Below, piece by piece: positions 17,671-27,546 of a stretch of 64,000 nt of DNA. Each line of letters starts with the position of its first letter. Within the stretch, counting starts at the first letter, position 1. Location: the NCBI RefSeq assembly GCF_000259505.1, contig NZ_AJMM01000008.1, positions 291,512 to 355,511 on the forward strand, read 5' to 3'. Under the pieces are notes generated by a model. It was given only the letters and a program-made list of their open reading frames with translations, had not been told where the DNA came from and made no database searches. Origin of the DNA: Streptococcus sp. SK643 (GTDB taxonomy: Bacteria > Bacillota > Bacilli > Lactobacillales > Streptococcaceae). A program made the position numbers and the translations under genes.

Positions 17671-17839
17671 CTATTTAAAAAGACCATTGTGAATTTAAAA
17701 CATTTAGATTTCCTAATAAATAATTGTTTGTTACTTATATAAATAGTCAGAAAGGAGTTTTGCCTAAAAATTAATTACGTTATCAGGCAAGCTTGTGCTA
17801 TAATAATACAAGTGATACTTGGGAAAGGAAAAACTCAAA

Positions 17840-18532
17840 TTGCCTTACAAATTTCTACTATTCGACCTCGACCACACTCTTCTTGATTTTGATGCTGCTG
17901 AGGATGTGGCTTTGACGCAACTTCTAAAAGAAGAAGGAGTTGAAGATATTCAGGCTTATAAAGACTATTATGTTCCTATGAACAAAGCTCTCTGGAAGGA
18001 CTTGGAGCAAAAGAAAATTAGTAAACAAGAGCTGGTTAACACGCGCTTTTCTCGTTTATTTGCTCATTTTGGACAGGAAAAAGACGGTAGTTTTCTAGCC
18101 CAGCGTTACCAATTTTACCTCGCCCAGCAGGGACAAACACTATCGGGCGCTCATAAACTCTTAGACAGCCTTATCGAGCGAGATTATGAGCTATATGCTG
18201 CGACAAATGGCATTACTGCCATTCAGACGGGACGTTTGGCTCAATCTGGTCTAGCACCTTATTTCAATCAAGTTTTTATCTCTGAACAGTTGCAAACACA
18301 AAAGCCGGATGCTTTCTTTTATGAAAAGATTGGCCAACAGATTGCAGGTTTTAGTAAAGAAAAGACGCTGATGATTGGAGATTCCCTAACCGCCGACATT
18401 CAAGGTGGCAATAATGCTGGGATAGACACTATCTGGTATAATCCTCATCACCTCGAAAATCACACACAAGCCCAGCCGACTTACGAAGTCTATTCTTACC
18501 AAGACTTGCTGGATTGTTTAGATAAACTGTAA
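17840..18532 (+). CDS. HAD-family nucleotidase, YjjG type
   Basis: HAD hydrolase of about 230 residues. Motif I is FDLDHTLLDFD, motif II AATNG, Lys in QKPDAFF and motif IV IGDSLTADIQGG. YjjG-type enzymes dephosphorylate (non-canonical) pyrimidine nucleoside monophosphates, cleaning the nucleotide pool; this fits a region with ung, mutX and pyrC. Both candidate starts are TTG (17819 and 17840). I chose 17840 because AAAGGAA lies eight bases upstream and the protein then begins MPYKFLLFDLD as in relatives; a -10 TATAAT at 17799-17804 would leave almost no leader for the earlier start. Confidence 0.88.
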   Translation: MPYKFLLFDLDHTLLDFDAAEDVALTQLLKEEGVEDIQAYKDYYVPMNKALWKDLEQKKISKQELVNTRFSRLFAHFGQEKDGSFLAQRYQFYLAQQGQTLSGAHKLLDSLIERDYELYAATNGITAIQTGRLAQSGLAPYFNQVFISEQLQTQKPDAFFYEKIGQQIAGFSKEKTLMIGDSLTADIQGGNNAGIDTIWYNPHHLENHTQAQPTYEVYSYQDLLDCLDKL

Positions 18533-18557
18533 AAAGTGGTTTAGAAAGCCACTTTTT
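18531..18557 (+). terminator. Terminator after the HAD gene
   Basis: AAAAAGTGG pairs perfectly with CCACTTTTT around TTTAGAAAG. A TATAAT (18560-18565) directly follows and probably starts the next gene. Confidence 0.85.
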
Positions 18558-18596
18558 GCTATAATAGAGGCAGTAAAAACGAAGGAATAGTTAACG

Positions 18597-19352
18597 ATGT
18601 CAAGGCCTGAACTTTCTCTTTATGAACCATTGTATACACTAAAGGAAGTTGATCAAAATATCTGGATAGTGGATGGTGATTTGATTCAAATGGATATGAA
18701 GATCTTCAAACTTCCTTTTCAGACACGTATGACGGTGATTAAGTTAAATGATGGCAAACTTTGGATTCATTCTCCTATTGCACCAAACGAGAAACTCTTT
18801 ACTGAACTGGACGCTTTGGGCAGAGTAGCTTACCTGATTTCACCAAATCAGATTCACTACGCCTATATTGCAGATTGGAGAAAAAGATATCCTCATGCGC
18901 AAGCATGGTCTAGTCCAGGAGTTGAAGAGAGAGCGAAAAGTCAGAATGTCAAGGTGGAATTTGATGCTGCCTTAACAGATAAGGCTCCTGACCTATGGTC
19001 TGATGAGATTGATCAGCTTATTTTTAAGGGAAGTTCTGTCATCGAAGAGGTCGTGTTTTTTCATAAATCAACTAAAACACTCATTGTAACAGACCTTATA
19101 GAGAATTTTGAACCTGAAAAGATAGCTAGTCCAATCCGCAGAAAATTCTATCGTTTAGCTCGTGTAACAGCCCCTGATGGTCAAACTCCTATTGATTATC
19201 GGATGACTTTTTTAGGAAGACAAAGGGAAGCAAAGGTTTCCTTTTCCCGTATGTTAAACTGGAAACCGGATAAGATTATACTTGCACATGGTTTATGCTT
19301 TTTTAAAAATGGTACGGATGAATTAAGACGTGCTCTTAGATGGATAAGATAA
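18597..19352 (+). CDS. DUF4336 domain protein (MBL-like fold)
   Basis: A 251-residue protein of the DUF4336 family (PF14234), recognised by the [10 protein letters not shown] start, [12 protein letters not shown] and the later [17 protein letters not shown]. The family looks like degenerate metallo-beta-lactamase-fold proteins; the HxHxDH motif is not present, and function is unknown. It has its own -10 (18560). The downstream ung begins 11 bases after the stop, so the two are probably co-transcribed. Confidence 0.8.
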   Translation: MSRPELSLYEPLYTLKEVDQNIWIVDGDLIQMDMKIFKLPFQTRMTVIKLNDGKLWIHSPIAPNEKLFTELDALGRVAYLISPNQIHYAYIADWRKRYPHAQAWSSPGVEERAKSQNVKVEFDAALTDKAPDLWSDEIDQLIFKGSSVIEEVVFFHKSTKTLIVTDLIENFEPEKIASPIRRKFYRLARVTAPDGQTPIDYRMTFLGRQREAKVSFSRMLNWKPDKIILAHGLCFFKNGTDELRRALRWIR

Positions 19353-19363
19353 AGGAGGGAAAG

Positions 19364-20017
19364 ATGCAACACTCGTCTTGGCATGCTTTGATTAAGGAGC
19401 AATTACCTGAGGGTTATTTCGGGAAAATCAATCAGTTTATGAATCAGGTCTATGCTCAGGGGACTATTTATCCGCCTAAAGAAAAGGTTTTTCAGGCTCT
19501 CTTGACAACACCGCTTGAAGAAGTTAAGGTGGTGATTCTAGGGCAAGATCCCTATCACGGACCAGGTCAAGCGCAGGGCTTGAGTTTTTCTGTACCTGAC
19601 TCTATCCCAACTCCGCCATCCTTACAAAATATCTTGAAAGAATTGTCAGATGATATTGGTGTTAAGAAATCTCATGATTTGACAGCTTGGGCTGAACAAG
19701 GAGTCTTGCTTCTTAATGCTTGTTTGACTGTTCCTGCTGGACAGGCCAATGGTCATGCCGGACAGATATGGGAGCCTTTTACGGATGCTGTGATTCAGGT
19801 GGTCAATCATCTAGATAGACCAGTCGTTTTTGTACTCTGGGGTGCTTATGCACGCAAGAAGAAGGCCTTAGTTACCAATCCTCATCACTTGATTATCGAA
19901 TCAGCCCATCCCAGTCCTTTGTCGGTTTATAGAGGATTTTGGGGTTCCAAGCCTTTTTCCAAGGCCAATGCATTCTTAAAAGAGACAGGACAAGAGCCAA
20001 TCGATTGGCTTAGATAA
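19364..20017 (+). CDS. ung: Uracil-DNA glycosylase
   Basis: A 217-residue family-1 UDG. The water-activating loop [11 protein letters not shown] has catalytic Asp62; LLLNACLTV is the uracil pocket and [11 protein letters not shown] the minor-groove loop with catalytic His. It removes uracil from DNA at the start of base-excision repair. The frame is open from 19340, which overlaps the previous gene, but the ATG at 19364 with AAAGGAGG is the right start. It heads a repair/pyrimidine cluster ung-mutX-pyrC with gaps of 9 and 12 bases. Confidence 0.97.
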   Translation: MQHSSWHALIKEQLPEGYFGKINQFMNQVYAQGTIYPPKEKVFQALLTTPLEEVKVVILGQDPYHGPGQAQGLSFSVPDSIPTPPSLQNILKELSDDIGVKKSHDLTAWAEQGVLLLNACLTVPAGQANGHAGQIWEPFTDAVIQVVNHLDRPVVFVLWGAYARKKKALVTNPHHLIIESAHPSPLSVYRGFWGSKPFSKANAFLKETGQEPIDWLR

Positions 20018-20026
20018 GGAGAGAAT

Positions 20027-20491
20027 ATGCCTCAGTTAGCGACGATTTGCTACATTGATAACGGGAAAGAACTGCTCATGCTCCATCGTAATAAGAAGCC
20101 AAATGATGTCCATGAAGGAAAATGGATTGGTGTGGGTGGTAAGCTGGAGCGTGGTGAGACTCCACAGGAATGTGCAGCACGTGAAATCCTTGAAGAAACA
20201 GGACTCAAAGCCAAGCCAGTTCTAAAAGGTGTTATCACTTTTCCTGAATTCACACCAGATTTAGACTGGTACACCTATGTTTTTAAGGTGACGGAGTTTG
20301 AGGGGAATTTGATTGATTGCAATGAGGGGACGCTGGAATGGGTCCCCTATGACGAGGTTTTGAGTAAGCCGACTTGGGAAGGTGACCATACCTTTGTTGG
20401 GTGGCTTTTAGAAGATAAACCCTTCTTTTCAGCCAAGTTTGTTTATGATGGGGATAAATTGTTGGATACCCAAGTTGATTTCTATGAATAA
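20027..20491 (+). CDS. mutX: 8-oxo-dGTP diphosphatase (Nudix), MutX
   Basis: A 154-residue Nudix hydrolase with a complete Nudix box at residues 38-60 (GKLERGE, then REILEETGL). It hydrolyses 8-oxo-dGTP to the monophosphate and prevents A-to-C transversions. It is the nucleotide-pool partner of mutY. Translated from a GGAGAG site, nine bases after ung. Confidence 0.94.
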   Translation: MPQLATICYIDNGKELLMLHRNKKPNDVHEGKWIGVGGKLERGETPQECAAREILEETGLKAKPVLKGVITFPEFTPDLDWYTYVFKVTEFEGNLIDCNEGTLEWVPYDEVLSKPTWEGDHTFVGWLLEDKPFFSAKFVYDGDKLLDTQVDFYE

Positions 20492-20503
20492 AGGAGAAAG
20501 CAG

Positions 20504-21772
20504 ATGCTACTAATCAAAAATGGTCGTGTAATGGATCCCAAGTCTGGTTTGGATCAAGTGTGTGATGTCTTAGTCGAGGATGGAAAGATTACCAAAATTG
20601 CGCCAGAAATCAAAGAAGAAGGAGTAGACATTATCGATGCTACAGGTCTTGTAGTTGCTCCTGGTTTGGTTGATATCCACGTTCATTTCCGTGAACCTGG
20701 TCAGACCCACAAGGAAGATATTCATACCGGAGCCCTTGCAGCCGCTGCAGGTGGTTTTACTACTGTCGTTATGATGGCTAATACCAGTCCAACCATATCG
20801 GACGTGGAGACTTTGCAAGAAGTTCTCCAGTCAGCTGCCAAGGAAAAGATTAATGTTAAGACGGTTGCGACCATTACTAAGAATTTTAATGGGCAGGATT
20901 TGACTGACTTTGAGGCGCTTTTAGAAGCTGGTGCGGTTGGTTTCTCAGACGACGGTATCCCACTTGAAAGTAGTAAAGTTGTCAAGGAAGCCATGGAGGA
21001 AGCTAAAAAGCTTAATACTTTTATTAGTCTTCATGAGGAAGATCCAGGATTGAATGGGATTCTTGGATTTAATGAAAATATCGCTAAAGAACATTTCCAT
21101 ATCTGCGGTGCGACTGGGGTGGCTGAGTACGCTATGATGGCGCGTGATGTCATGATTGCCTATGCAACCAAGGCCCATGTTCATATTCAGCATTTATCTA
21201 AGGAAGAAAGTGTTAAAGTAGTGGAGTTTGCTCAAGGGCTGGGTGCGCAAGTCACAGCAGAAGTAGCGCCACAGCATTTCTCTAAGACAGAAGCACTTCT
21301 TTTGACTCAAGGTAGCAATGCTAAGATGAATCCTCCACTTCGTTTGGAATCAGACCGTCGTGCTGTTATCGAAGGTCTAAAGTCAGGTGTCATCACAGTT
21401 ATCGCGACTGACCACGCGCCTCATCATGCAGATGAGAAAAATGTTGAGGATATTACCAAAGCGCCATCTGGTATGACTGGCTTAGAAACATCCCTGTCTC
21501 TCGGCTTGACCTATTTGGTGGAATCTGGTGAGTTAACCTTGATGGAATTGCTTGAAAAAATGACATACAATCCTGCAAAACTATATAATTTTGAAGCAGG
21601 CTGCCTAGCTGAAAATGGTCCGGCTGATATTACTATTTTTGATGCCAAGGCTGACCGTCTTGTTGATTCACATTTTGCTTCTAAAGCAGCCAATTCACCA
21701 TTTATCGGTGAAAACTTAAAAGGGCAGGTCAAATATACCATCTGTAAAGGACAAATTGTCTATGAAAACTAG
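20504..21772 (+). CDS. pyrC: Dihydroorotase
   Basis: A 422-residue class I dihydroorotase. Zinc ligands His59 and His61 ([11 protein letters not shown]) are present, with ASP-loop and later ligands in [15 protein letters not shown] and [12 protein letters not shown]. It closes carbamoyl aspartate to dihydroorotate in pyrimidine synthesis. No PyrR-type leader is visible; it follows mutX by 12 bases with an AAAGGAG site, so expression is probably tied to the ung promoter. A terminator-like hairpin follows. Confidence 0.96.
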   Translation: MLLIKNGRVMDPKSGLDQVCDVLVEDGKITKIAPEIKEEGVDIIDATGLVVAPGLVDIHVHFREPGQTHKEDIHTGALAAAAGGFTTVVMMANTSPTISDVETLQEVLQSAAKEKINVKTVATITKNFNGQDLTDFEALLEAGAVGFSDDGIPLESSKVVKEAMEEAKKLNTFISLHEEDPGLNGILGFNENIAKEHFHICGATGVAEYAMMARDVMIAYATKAHVHIQHLSKEESVKVVEFAQGLGAQVTAEVAPQHFSKTEALLLTQGSNAKMNPPLRLESDRRAVIEGLKSGVITVIATDHAPHHADEKNVEDITKAPSGMTGLETSLSLGLTYLVESGELTLMELLEKMTYNPAKLYNFEAGCLAENGPADITIFDAKADRLVDSHFASKAANSPFIGENLKGQVKYTICKGQIVYEN

Positions 21773-21783
21773 TTAGAACCCTG

Positions 21784-21813
21784 CTCTATTATTTTAAAGA
21801 ATAGAGACTTTTT
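21784..21813 (+). terminator. Hairpin after pyrC
   Basis: CTCTATT pairs perfectly with AATAGAG across ATTTTAAAG, followed by ACTTTTT. The T-run ends at the start codon of the next gene, so it may limit readthrough into it. Confidence 0.7.
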
Positions 21814-23157
21814 ATGTATCCAACTCATCGTTTTAAAGACAAGTTTATCTTATTTTTAAAGATATTTTTCCCTATCCTGATTTATCAATTTGCCAATTAT
21901 TCCGCTTCCTTTGTAGATACCACTATGACAGGTCAATACAATACCATGGATTTGGCTGGTGTCTCTACAGCAACTAGTTTATGGAACCCTTTTTTCACAT
22001 TTTTGACAGGTATCGTCTATGCTATGATTCCCATTATTGGACACAATTTAGGGAGAGGAAAAAAGGAAGAAGTTGCTTCTGATTTTTATCAGTTTATTTA
22101 CATAGCTTTAGGACTTTCTATCTTCTTATTTGGATTGGTGATTTTCCTAGCACCATCCATTTTAAATCATATTGGCTTAGAACCAAAGGTGGCAGCAGTA
22201 GCTGTACACTACTTACAGTTTTTAGTGATTGGAATTATCCCTCTCCTACTTTTTAGTGTTATCCGTTCCTTGTTGGATTCCTTAGGCTTTACAAAACTTT
22301 CCATGTATCTGATGCTTTTGTTATTGCCTCTAAATAGTGGCTTCAACTATCTCTTGATTTATGGAGTTTTTGGCTTGCCTGAGTTAGGAGGAGCAGGAGC
22401 TGGTTTAGGAACATCTCTAGCTTATTGGTGCCTTCTAACCATTTCAATTTTCATGTTGATAAAGAATAAGAAGCTAAAAGAATATCAGTTTTCCAAAATC
22501 ACCCCTCTTGATTTTGAAAGAATAAAGGAAGGTGTCCGACTTGGTTTGCCAATAGGAGGAACAGTTTTTGCTGAAGTTGCTGTTTTCTCTGTAGTCGGCT
22601 TGTTGATGGCTAAATTTTCATCGCTCATCATAGCCAGTCATCAATCGGCTATGAACTTTTCAACACTTATGTACGCCTTTCCCATGAGTATTTCTTCTGC
22701 CATGGCGATTGTTGTATCTTATGAACTTGGAGCTAAACGATTCCAAGATGCTAAAAAATTTATTCATATAGGAAGAAGTGTAGCCCTTGTTTTTGCAGTT
22801 TTTACCTTGACCTTCCTCTATATTTTTAGAGATAATGTAGCTAGTTTATATGGAAATGATCCGAAATTTATAGAAACAACAGCAATATTTTTAACTTACA
22901 GCCTCTTCTTTCAGTTAGCTGATACCTTTGCAGCTCCCCTTCAAGGTATTCTAAGAGGATATAAGGATACTGTGGTTCCTTTTTACTTGGGTTTAATTGG
23001 CTACTGGGGTGTCTCCATTCCACTAGGTTTCATGCTAGAGCATCTAACAGATTTAGGAGCATACGGCTATTGGATTGGTCTAATCGTAAGTTTAGTGACC
23101 ACAGGTCTATTATATGAATGGCGTCTACAAGTTGTGATGAAAAAAGTCAGTTCTTAA
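21814..23157 (+). CDS. MATE family multidrug exporter
   Basis: A 447-residue membrane protein with about twelve hydrophobic segments in two homologous halves, typical of MATE transporters (FVDTTMTGQYNTMDLAGVS in the first half and VVSYELGAKRFQDAKKF in the second). It exports cationic drugs using a sodium or proton gradient. By position next to pyrC it may correspond to pneumococcal PdrM, but I cannot confirm that. The start codon follows the pyrC hairpin directly, and no strong Shine-Dalgarno sequence is seen. Confidence 0.9.
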   Translation: MYPTHRFKDKFILFLKIFFPILIYQFANYSASFVDTTMTGQYNTMDLAGVSTATSLWNPFFTFLTGIVYAMIPIIGHNLGRGKKEEVASDFYQFIYIALGLSIFLFGLVIFLAPSILNHIGLEPKVAAVAVHYLQFLVIGIIPLLLFSVIRSLLDSLGFTKLSMYLMLLLLPLNSGFNYLLIYGVFGLPELGGAGAGLGTSLAYWCLLTISIFMLIKNKKLKEYQFSKITPLDFERIKEGVRLGLPIGGTVFAEVAVFSVVGLLMAKFSSLIIASHQSAMNFSTLMYAFPMSISSAMAIVVSYELGAKRFQDAKKFIHIGRSVALVFAVFTLTFLYIFRDNVASLYGNDPKFIETTAIFLTYSLFFQLADTFAAPLQGILRGYKDTVVPFYLGLIGYWGVSIPLGFMLEHLTDLGAYGYWIGLIVSLVTTGLLYEWRLQVVMKKVSS

Positions 23158-23206
23158 ATTTAATAAAATCTGTTTTAATAGAGAATGAATAAAAAATTTT
23201 CATAAC

Positions 23207-23255
23207 AAAACGCATAATATCAAGTTTTTTCAAGACCTGGTATTATGCGTTTTTC
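23207..23255. terminator. Long hairpin between the MATE gene and xerS, resembling an IS1167-like tail
   Basis: AAAACGCATAATATCAAG pairs with a nearby inverted copy ending TATTATGCGTTTTT. It can terminate both convergent genes. The strand ATATCAAGTTTTTTCAA...TATTATGCGTTTTTCTGATT...AAAGAC is clearly related to the tail of the IS relic at 28900-28960, so it may be an IS fragment reused as terminator. Confidence 0.75.
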
Positions 23256-23322
23256 TGATTTTAAAGACTAGTTATCTAGTATCTTTTTCATAGAATTTAT
23301 ACATAATATAATTTATGTAAAA

Positions 23323-24396
23323 TCATAGACTGTCTAAAGCATTTTTTTGCTCATCATTGACGATATGAGTATAGAGGTCAGTGACTTGAGTACTTGCGTG
23401 ACCTAGCTGGTGACTGACCAATACTTGAGATTTGGTCGCATCATAGAGCCTAGTTGCTAGTGTATGGCGGAGTTTGTGGGGTGTGACACGTACTTTAAAG
23501 TTCTCAGAGTACTTGGCAACCATCTTCTCAACACTAGAAGCATCAATTCGATTTGGAATCCCACGGTATAGAGTCAGAAAGAGTGCAGTATCTGTTTTTT
23601 CAGTCTTGTAGCGTTGATTTCGTATAGAGAGATAGGTTTCTAAATAAGGTTTAGCAAAAGCAGCAACGTTTACTGAATCTCGTTTTCCACCTTTTCGAGT
23701 GACATCTATAATCATCATCTTAAGATTCAGATCTTTTAGATCTAGGTTAACCGCTTCTGACAAACGTACACCAGACGCCAAGAGAAGGGCAATAATAGCC
23801 AAGTCTCGTTCTTTATTTTTATTAAAAGATGAGAGTGCTCGATTTGACAACTCGTTAGGATATTCTTGGTCTATATAGGTAAGGAAACCTTCAGTTTCAT
23901 CACCTAGAAAAAGTTTTTGCTTGATATTTTCAGCTCTAGCAGCAAGGGTTTCTTTCTTTTTCTTAGTTGAAACTTTCTTCATTACATTACGATAAAAATA
24001 AGGCTCGCCTTGATCATTTTCAACTTCCTCAGTTAGATACTTGTAGAGGCTTGAAAGTGCAGATAATGTTCGATTGATGGTTGTTTGAGAAACGCCTTGC
24101 TTAGTTGTATTGGCATTTAGTAATGGACGTTCACGTAGATAGAGAATAAAGGATTCCATATCTTTCTTAGACATATTTTCCAAGACAGATAAAGGAATAT
24201 CAGACATTTTATCAGCATTTGAAATGCCAGATTCCAAAACCCAACTGAAAAAACGGTCATATTCCTTAAGGTATTCGTACAAGGTAGTAAAACTGTATGG
24301 AACAGCCAACTTAGATTGGTAGTATTCCAAAACATACCAGGGCATTATTTGTTTTAGTTTGTCAATACGTTCTAATAAAATCTCACGTTTCATCAA
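23323..24396 (-). CDS. xerS: Tyrosine recombinase XerS
   Basis: A 357-residue single tyrosine recombinase that resolves chromosome dimers in streptococci, where it replaces XerC/XerD. A SAM-like N-terminal domain (about 20-125) is followed by the catalytic domain with Arg in [12 protein letters not shown], Lys in the beta hairpin, [17 protein letters not shown] and Tyr in TDLYTHI. It acts with FtsK at difSL. A difSL-like site lies 49 bases upstream of its start codon, the arrangement known in this genus. Monocistronic. Confidence 0.96.
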   Translation of the reverse strand: MMKREILLERIDKLKQIMPWYVLEYYQSKLAVPYSFTTLYEYLKEYDRFFSWVLESGISNADKMSDIPLSVLENMSKKDMESFILYLRERPLLNANTTKQGVSQTTINRTLSALSSLYKYLTEEVENDQGEPYFYRNVMKKVSTKKKKETLAARAENIKQKLFLGDETEGFLTYIDQEYPNELSNRALSSFNKNKERDLAIIALLLASGVRLSEAVNLDLKDLNLKMMIIDVTRKGGKRDSVNVAAFAKPYLETYLSIRNQRYKTEKTDTALFLTLYRGIPNRIDASSVEKMVAKYSENFKVRVTPHKLRHTLATRLYDATKSQVLVSHQLGHASTQVTDLYTHIVNDEQKNALDSL

Positions 24397-24445
24397 GTTT
24401 CTCCCTAAATCAGTCTACTAGTAGTATAGCATAGACTTATATATT

Positions 24446-24476
24446 TTTCAAGAAAATTATAGTTTTTCGGAAAGAT
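24446..24476. other. difSL chromosome-dimer resolution site
   Basis: The complement of this 31-base segment starts ATCTTTCCGAAAAACTATAA and ends TTTTCTTGAAA, which matches the difSL site of streptococci as I remember it. It lies just upstream of xerS, as in other streptococci. It marks the region where the two replication forks meet. Confidence 0.9.
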
Positions 24477-24591
24477 GTTATAGAGCTTTTTAATAGAATA
24501 ACTAAAAAAAACCAAAAATGATTTCATTTTTAATAACTAAAAAATTTTTTCGACAAAAATTGTCTATAATGTACTTTATTCCTGAGAAACT

Positions 24592-24638
24592 AACACAAAG
24601 ACTTGGTTCTTATGAAAAAAGAACCAAGTCTTTGTGTT
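24592..24638. terminator. Perfect 20-bp inverted repeat beside dif
   Basis: A 20-base arm (24592-24611, AACACAAAGACTTGGTTCTT) and its exact reverse complement (24619-24638) surround ATGAAAA. No T-run follows on either strand. It lies downstream of the mepB-like gene and can act as its terminator. A TATAAT (24565-24570) stands 22 bases to its left. Confidence 0.6.
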
Positions 24639-24674
24639 TGATATGAATCTACTAGAAATTTTTCAAAGTCATTC

Positions 24675-25112
24675 TTATAATTCAATTTCTCTAAAAAATT
24701 TCAATTGCCATTTTTGTGTTGATTGAGCCGTTGTATTTAAATTTGTGCACCAAGGCGGATAAAATCGCATGGACATTTTTCCTTTGCTGTTTTTTGTTGA
24801 GAGAATTTTCTTACAAGTAGCAACTTCGTTTGGAATAATAAATAGCCCCTTTTTATCATTATCGATGACAACGATAACAAGTTCAGTTCCCAAATCTTCA
24901 TTGGTATAAGGAATGTTCATGTTATTTTTGTCTTTTTTCCAAAAAACTGTAAAATATCCTTCTTTTTTCGGTGTTCTTTTTGCTAAGCGGCATCTTTTAT
25001 ATCCTTGCTCATCCTTTATTTTGATAAGAATACCTTCGTATTTTTCATTCCACTTTTCTTTAATGAATTCAAAATCACCATAAAACTCATATAGAGCATC
25101 TAGTATTTTCAT
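24675..25112 (-). CDS. MepB-like family protein
   Basis: A 145-residue protein resembling the MepB family (PF08877), recognised by YEGILIKI, CRLAKRTPKKEGYFTVFWKKD, FIIPNEVA and the closing MSMRFYPPW. The staphylococcal namesake lies in the mepRAB multidrug operon, but the function of MepB is unknown; no MepA or MepR is adjacent here. Last of a leftward group after clcA, 88 bases away, perhaps with its own promoter. Lower GC than its neighbours by eye. Confidence 0.78.
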   Translation of the reverse strand: MKILDALYEFYGDFEFIKEKWNEKYEGILIKIKDEQGYKRCRLAKRTPKKEGYFTVFWKKDKNNMNIPYTNEDLGTELVIVVIDNDKKGLFIIPNEVATCKKILSTKNSKGKMSMRFYPPWCTNLNTTAQSTQKWQLKFFREIEL

Positions 25113-25200
25113 TATGATGTATGTCCTCCCTTATCAAAATCAACAAAATATTCTTGATACATTTATTACATAATAAAAATTATGTAATAATATTTTTGAT

Positions 25201-26751
25201 CTACAACAACAAATCTTTTACTTTACCAATTTCACTTTTTGGAATGACCAGATGGATCATATCACCAAGATACATTCTAGTTGAGCCATTAACAGTTTGG
25301 CTTTTTCCGTTATGCACTTGGGTAGTGATAAGAATATTATGTGGTAGGTTAAGTTCATGGACTTGTTTTCCAGCTATTTTATCGGATACAGGTATTTCAA
25401 TTAATGTCACTTCTCCTTCATCCGTAACTTCATCTGGTAGCATTTTTTCAAGCATGGCTTCGTATACTGGTGCACCTTTCAGCAAATCCATGATGATATA
25501 GGCAACGAGTGTCACCAGTCCAAGTGGCATGAGGTTACGGATATCACCAACCATCTCTGTTACAAGAATCATAGCTGTCAGGGGTGCTTTTGAAATAGCA
25601 CCGAAATACCCACTCATACCTAAAATAATAAAGATAGGAAATTGATCTTGACTGATTATTCCTAAATTGACACAAATAACACCAACCAAAGCTCCAAGGA
25701 GAGAACCAAGTGCTAGAATCGGAAGAAAAATACCCCCTGGAAGACCACTTCCGTAACTAATCATACTCCAAATAAAGCGGATGATGAAGTATGCTAATAA
25801 GATTTGAAAACTAAAATTTTGGCTAGTTAGAGAAAGGACTAGCTGATTTCCACCCCCAAGAATATCTGGCGTGTAGATACCAACAGGAATGATGAGTATA
25901 AAGGCTAAAATTGGATAATAGGCTTTATCAAGATGGATTACTTGACCAATCCAGTCATAAACTTTGCTAACATTTAACACAGCTTTTTCATAAAGATAGC
26001 CGGAAAGTCCCAGAAAAATCCCCACAAGAAGATAAATCCAATACTGGTCCAAGGTCATAAGAGGGATGTTATCGGGCATATCCAGTACAGGAGTCAAACC
26101 AAACATCAACAGTGAGATAAAGTTTGCTACGATACTAGCTGCAAGCGTAGATACCCAGAAAAAACGTGAAAAATGGTGATAGACTTCTTCCACTACAAAT
26201 AGGAGTCCCGCAATGGGAGCATTGAAGGCGGCAGCTAGGCCAGCAGCAGCTCCACTAGCAATCAAAGAACGCTCTTCAACTGGACTTGATTTGAGCCATT
26301 TTGCAATTCCTTTTCCGCCAACAGCTCCTAATTGAATACTGGGACCTTCACGCCCCAGCATCAATCCGCTAGCAATTGCGAGTATACCAAGAAGATACTT
26401 TTTCCAAAGAACACTCCACCAGTTAAGAGACATAAGCCCTTTTAATTCAGCTTCAACTTGAGGAATTCCTGATCCCTTAATATCCTTTTCTGATGTTGTT
26501 AGTTTGGCACTGAGTAGGCAAATGATGAAATAAAAAAATCCAAGTATAAATAGATTAGGGATTAGATGTGCTTGATCTTGGTATAGTCCTTGAATCAAGT
26601 GGAAGCCTTTTTCTATAAGTAAACGAAAGGATCCAACTATTATGCCGACAACAAGGCCGACAATAATTCCTCTTCCTACTTGGGCTAGTATGGTACTGGA
26701 TGCAAAAGCAAACTCTTTTTTAGAGCGGATTATTTCCGTCTGTTCTTCCAT
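25201..26751 (-). CDS. clcA: ClC family chloride channel or exchanger with C-terminal RCK_C domain
   Basis: A 516-residue membrane protein. The three ClC selectivity signatures are visible: GSGIPQVE, GREGPSIQLG and GSGLPGGIFLP. The core is followed by a hydrophilic domain (from about 445) of the TrkA/RCK C-terminal type, ending LGDMIHLVIPKSEIGKVKDLL. Such proteins exchange chloride (or fluoride) for protons or act as channels; the GREGP form and the external regulatory domain favour a chloride/proton exchanger. Fifteen bases separate it from rnhB upstream, so it belongs to the rbgA-rnhB-clcA operon. Confidence 0.92.
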   Translation of the reverse strand: MEEQTEIIRSKKEFAFASSTILAQVGRGIIVGLVVGIIVGSFRLLIEKGFHLIQGLYQDQAHLIPNLFILGFFYFIICLLSAKLTTSEKDIKGSGIPQVEAELKGLMSLNWWSVLWKKYLLGILAIASGLMLGREGPSIQLGAVGGKGIAKWLKSSPVEERSLIASGAAAGLAAAFNAPIAGLLFVVEEVYHHFSRFFWVSTLAASIVANFISLLMFGLTPVLDMPDNIPLMTLDQYWIYLLVGIFLGLSGYLYEKAVLNVSKVYDWIGQVIHLDKAYYPILAFILIIPVGIYTPDILGGGNQLVLSLTSQNFSFQILLAYFIIRFIWSMISYGSGLPGGIFLPILALGSLLGALVGVICVNLGIISQDQFPIFIILGMSGYFGAISKAPLTAMILVTEMVGDIRNLMPLGLVTLVAYIIMDLLKGAPVYEAMLEKMLPDEVTDEGEVTLIEIPVSDKIAGKQVHELNLPHNILITTQVHNGKSQTVNGSTRMYLGDMIHLVIPKSEIGKVKDLLL

Positions 26752-26766
26752 TGTTAATTCCTTAAT

Positions 26767-27546
26767 TTAACTTTCTTGCTTTGATGAAACCATGGATTTT
26801 ATCGGTTCAAAACTTAAACGATGAATGGGAGTAATCCCCTGTTTTTCAAGACCTTCCAAGTGCTTGGCTGTTCCATAACCAGCATTTGCTGAAAAATCAT
26901 AACCAGGAAACTGGATATCGTAATCCTTCATGAGTTCGTCACGTGTAACTTTAGCTACAATTGAAGCCGCTGCGATAGAGAGTGAATGGGCATCTCCCTT
27001 GATAATAGATGTCTGAAAAATAGGCAAATCTAGTTTCATGGCATCAATCAAAAGGTGTTGAGGCTGTAGACTTAACTGAGCAATAGCTTCTTTCATAGCT
27101 AGTTTGGTCGCTTCATAGATATTAACTTGGTCAATGACTTGATTATCGATGATTCCGATTCCGATTGACAGGGCTTGTTCTTGAACAGCTTGAAAAATCT
27201 CAAAATGTTTCTTTTTTGAAATTTTTTTACTGTCGTTTAGGCCCTTAATTTTACAACCTTGAGGCAAAATAACTGCTGCAGCCACTACTGGACCAGCCAG
27301 AGGACCACGCCCCACTTCGTCAACACCTGCAATCAAGGCTAATCCTTGATTATAAAGTTCTTTTTCATAAGTAAGCATATTTTCCAAGCGAATATTTTCA
27401 TCTATATCTGCCTGAATGGCCTGTTTACGTTTTTGGATTTCTTTAACCACTCCAGTCCTTGAATCGTTAGCTAATTCATTAAATATTGGACTGTCAAGTT
27501 GGTGAACGCTTGCTAGAAGTTCTTTAATTTCTTTAATTGTCGGCAT
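26767..27546 (-). CDS. rnhB: Ribonuclease HII
   Basis: A 259-residue RNase HII of the Firmicute type, with an N-terminal substrate-binding extension (about 1-70). The active site is seen in [15 protein letters not shown] (Asp-Glu), [10 protein letters not shown] (Asp) and [11 protein letters not shown] (Asp). It cuts RNA-DNA hybrids and single ribonucleotides. It overlaps rbgA by 14 bases. Confidence 0.96.
   Translation of the reverse strand: MPTIKEIKELLASVHQLDSPIFNELANDSRTGVVKEIQKRKQAIQADIDENIRLENMLTYEKELYNQGLALIAGVDEVGRGPLAGPVVAAAVILPQGCKIKGLNDSKKISKKKHFEIFQAVQEQALSIGIGIIDNQVIDQVNIYEATKLAMKEAIAQLSLQPQHLLIDAMKLDLPIFQTSIIKGDAHSLSIAAASIVAKVTRDELMKDYDIQFPGYDFSANAGYGTAKHLEGLEKQGITPIHRLSFEPIKSMVSSKQES

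Noticed and set aside
17819..17839. TTG start for the HAD nucleotidase at 17819
   Set aside because: No ribosome site and only a few bases after the expected transcription start; TTG 17840 fits the family start.
19340..19363. Upstream ATG for ung overlapping the DUF4336 gene
   Set aside because: The ATG at 19364 has AAAGGAGG and gives the normal N-terminus.
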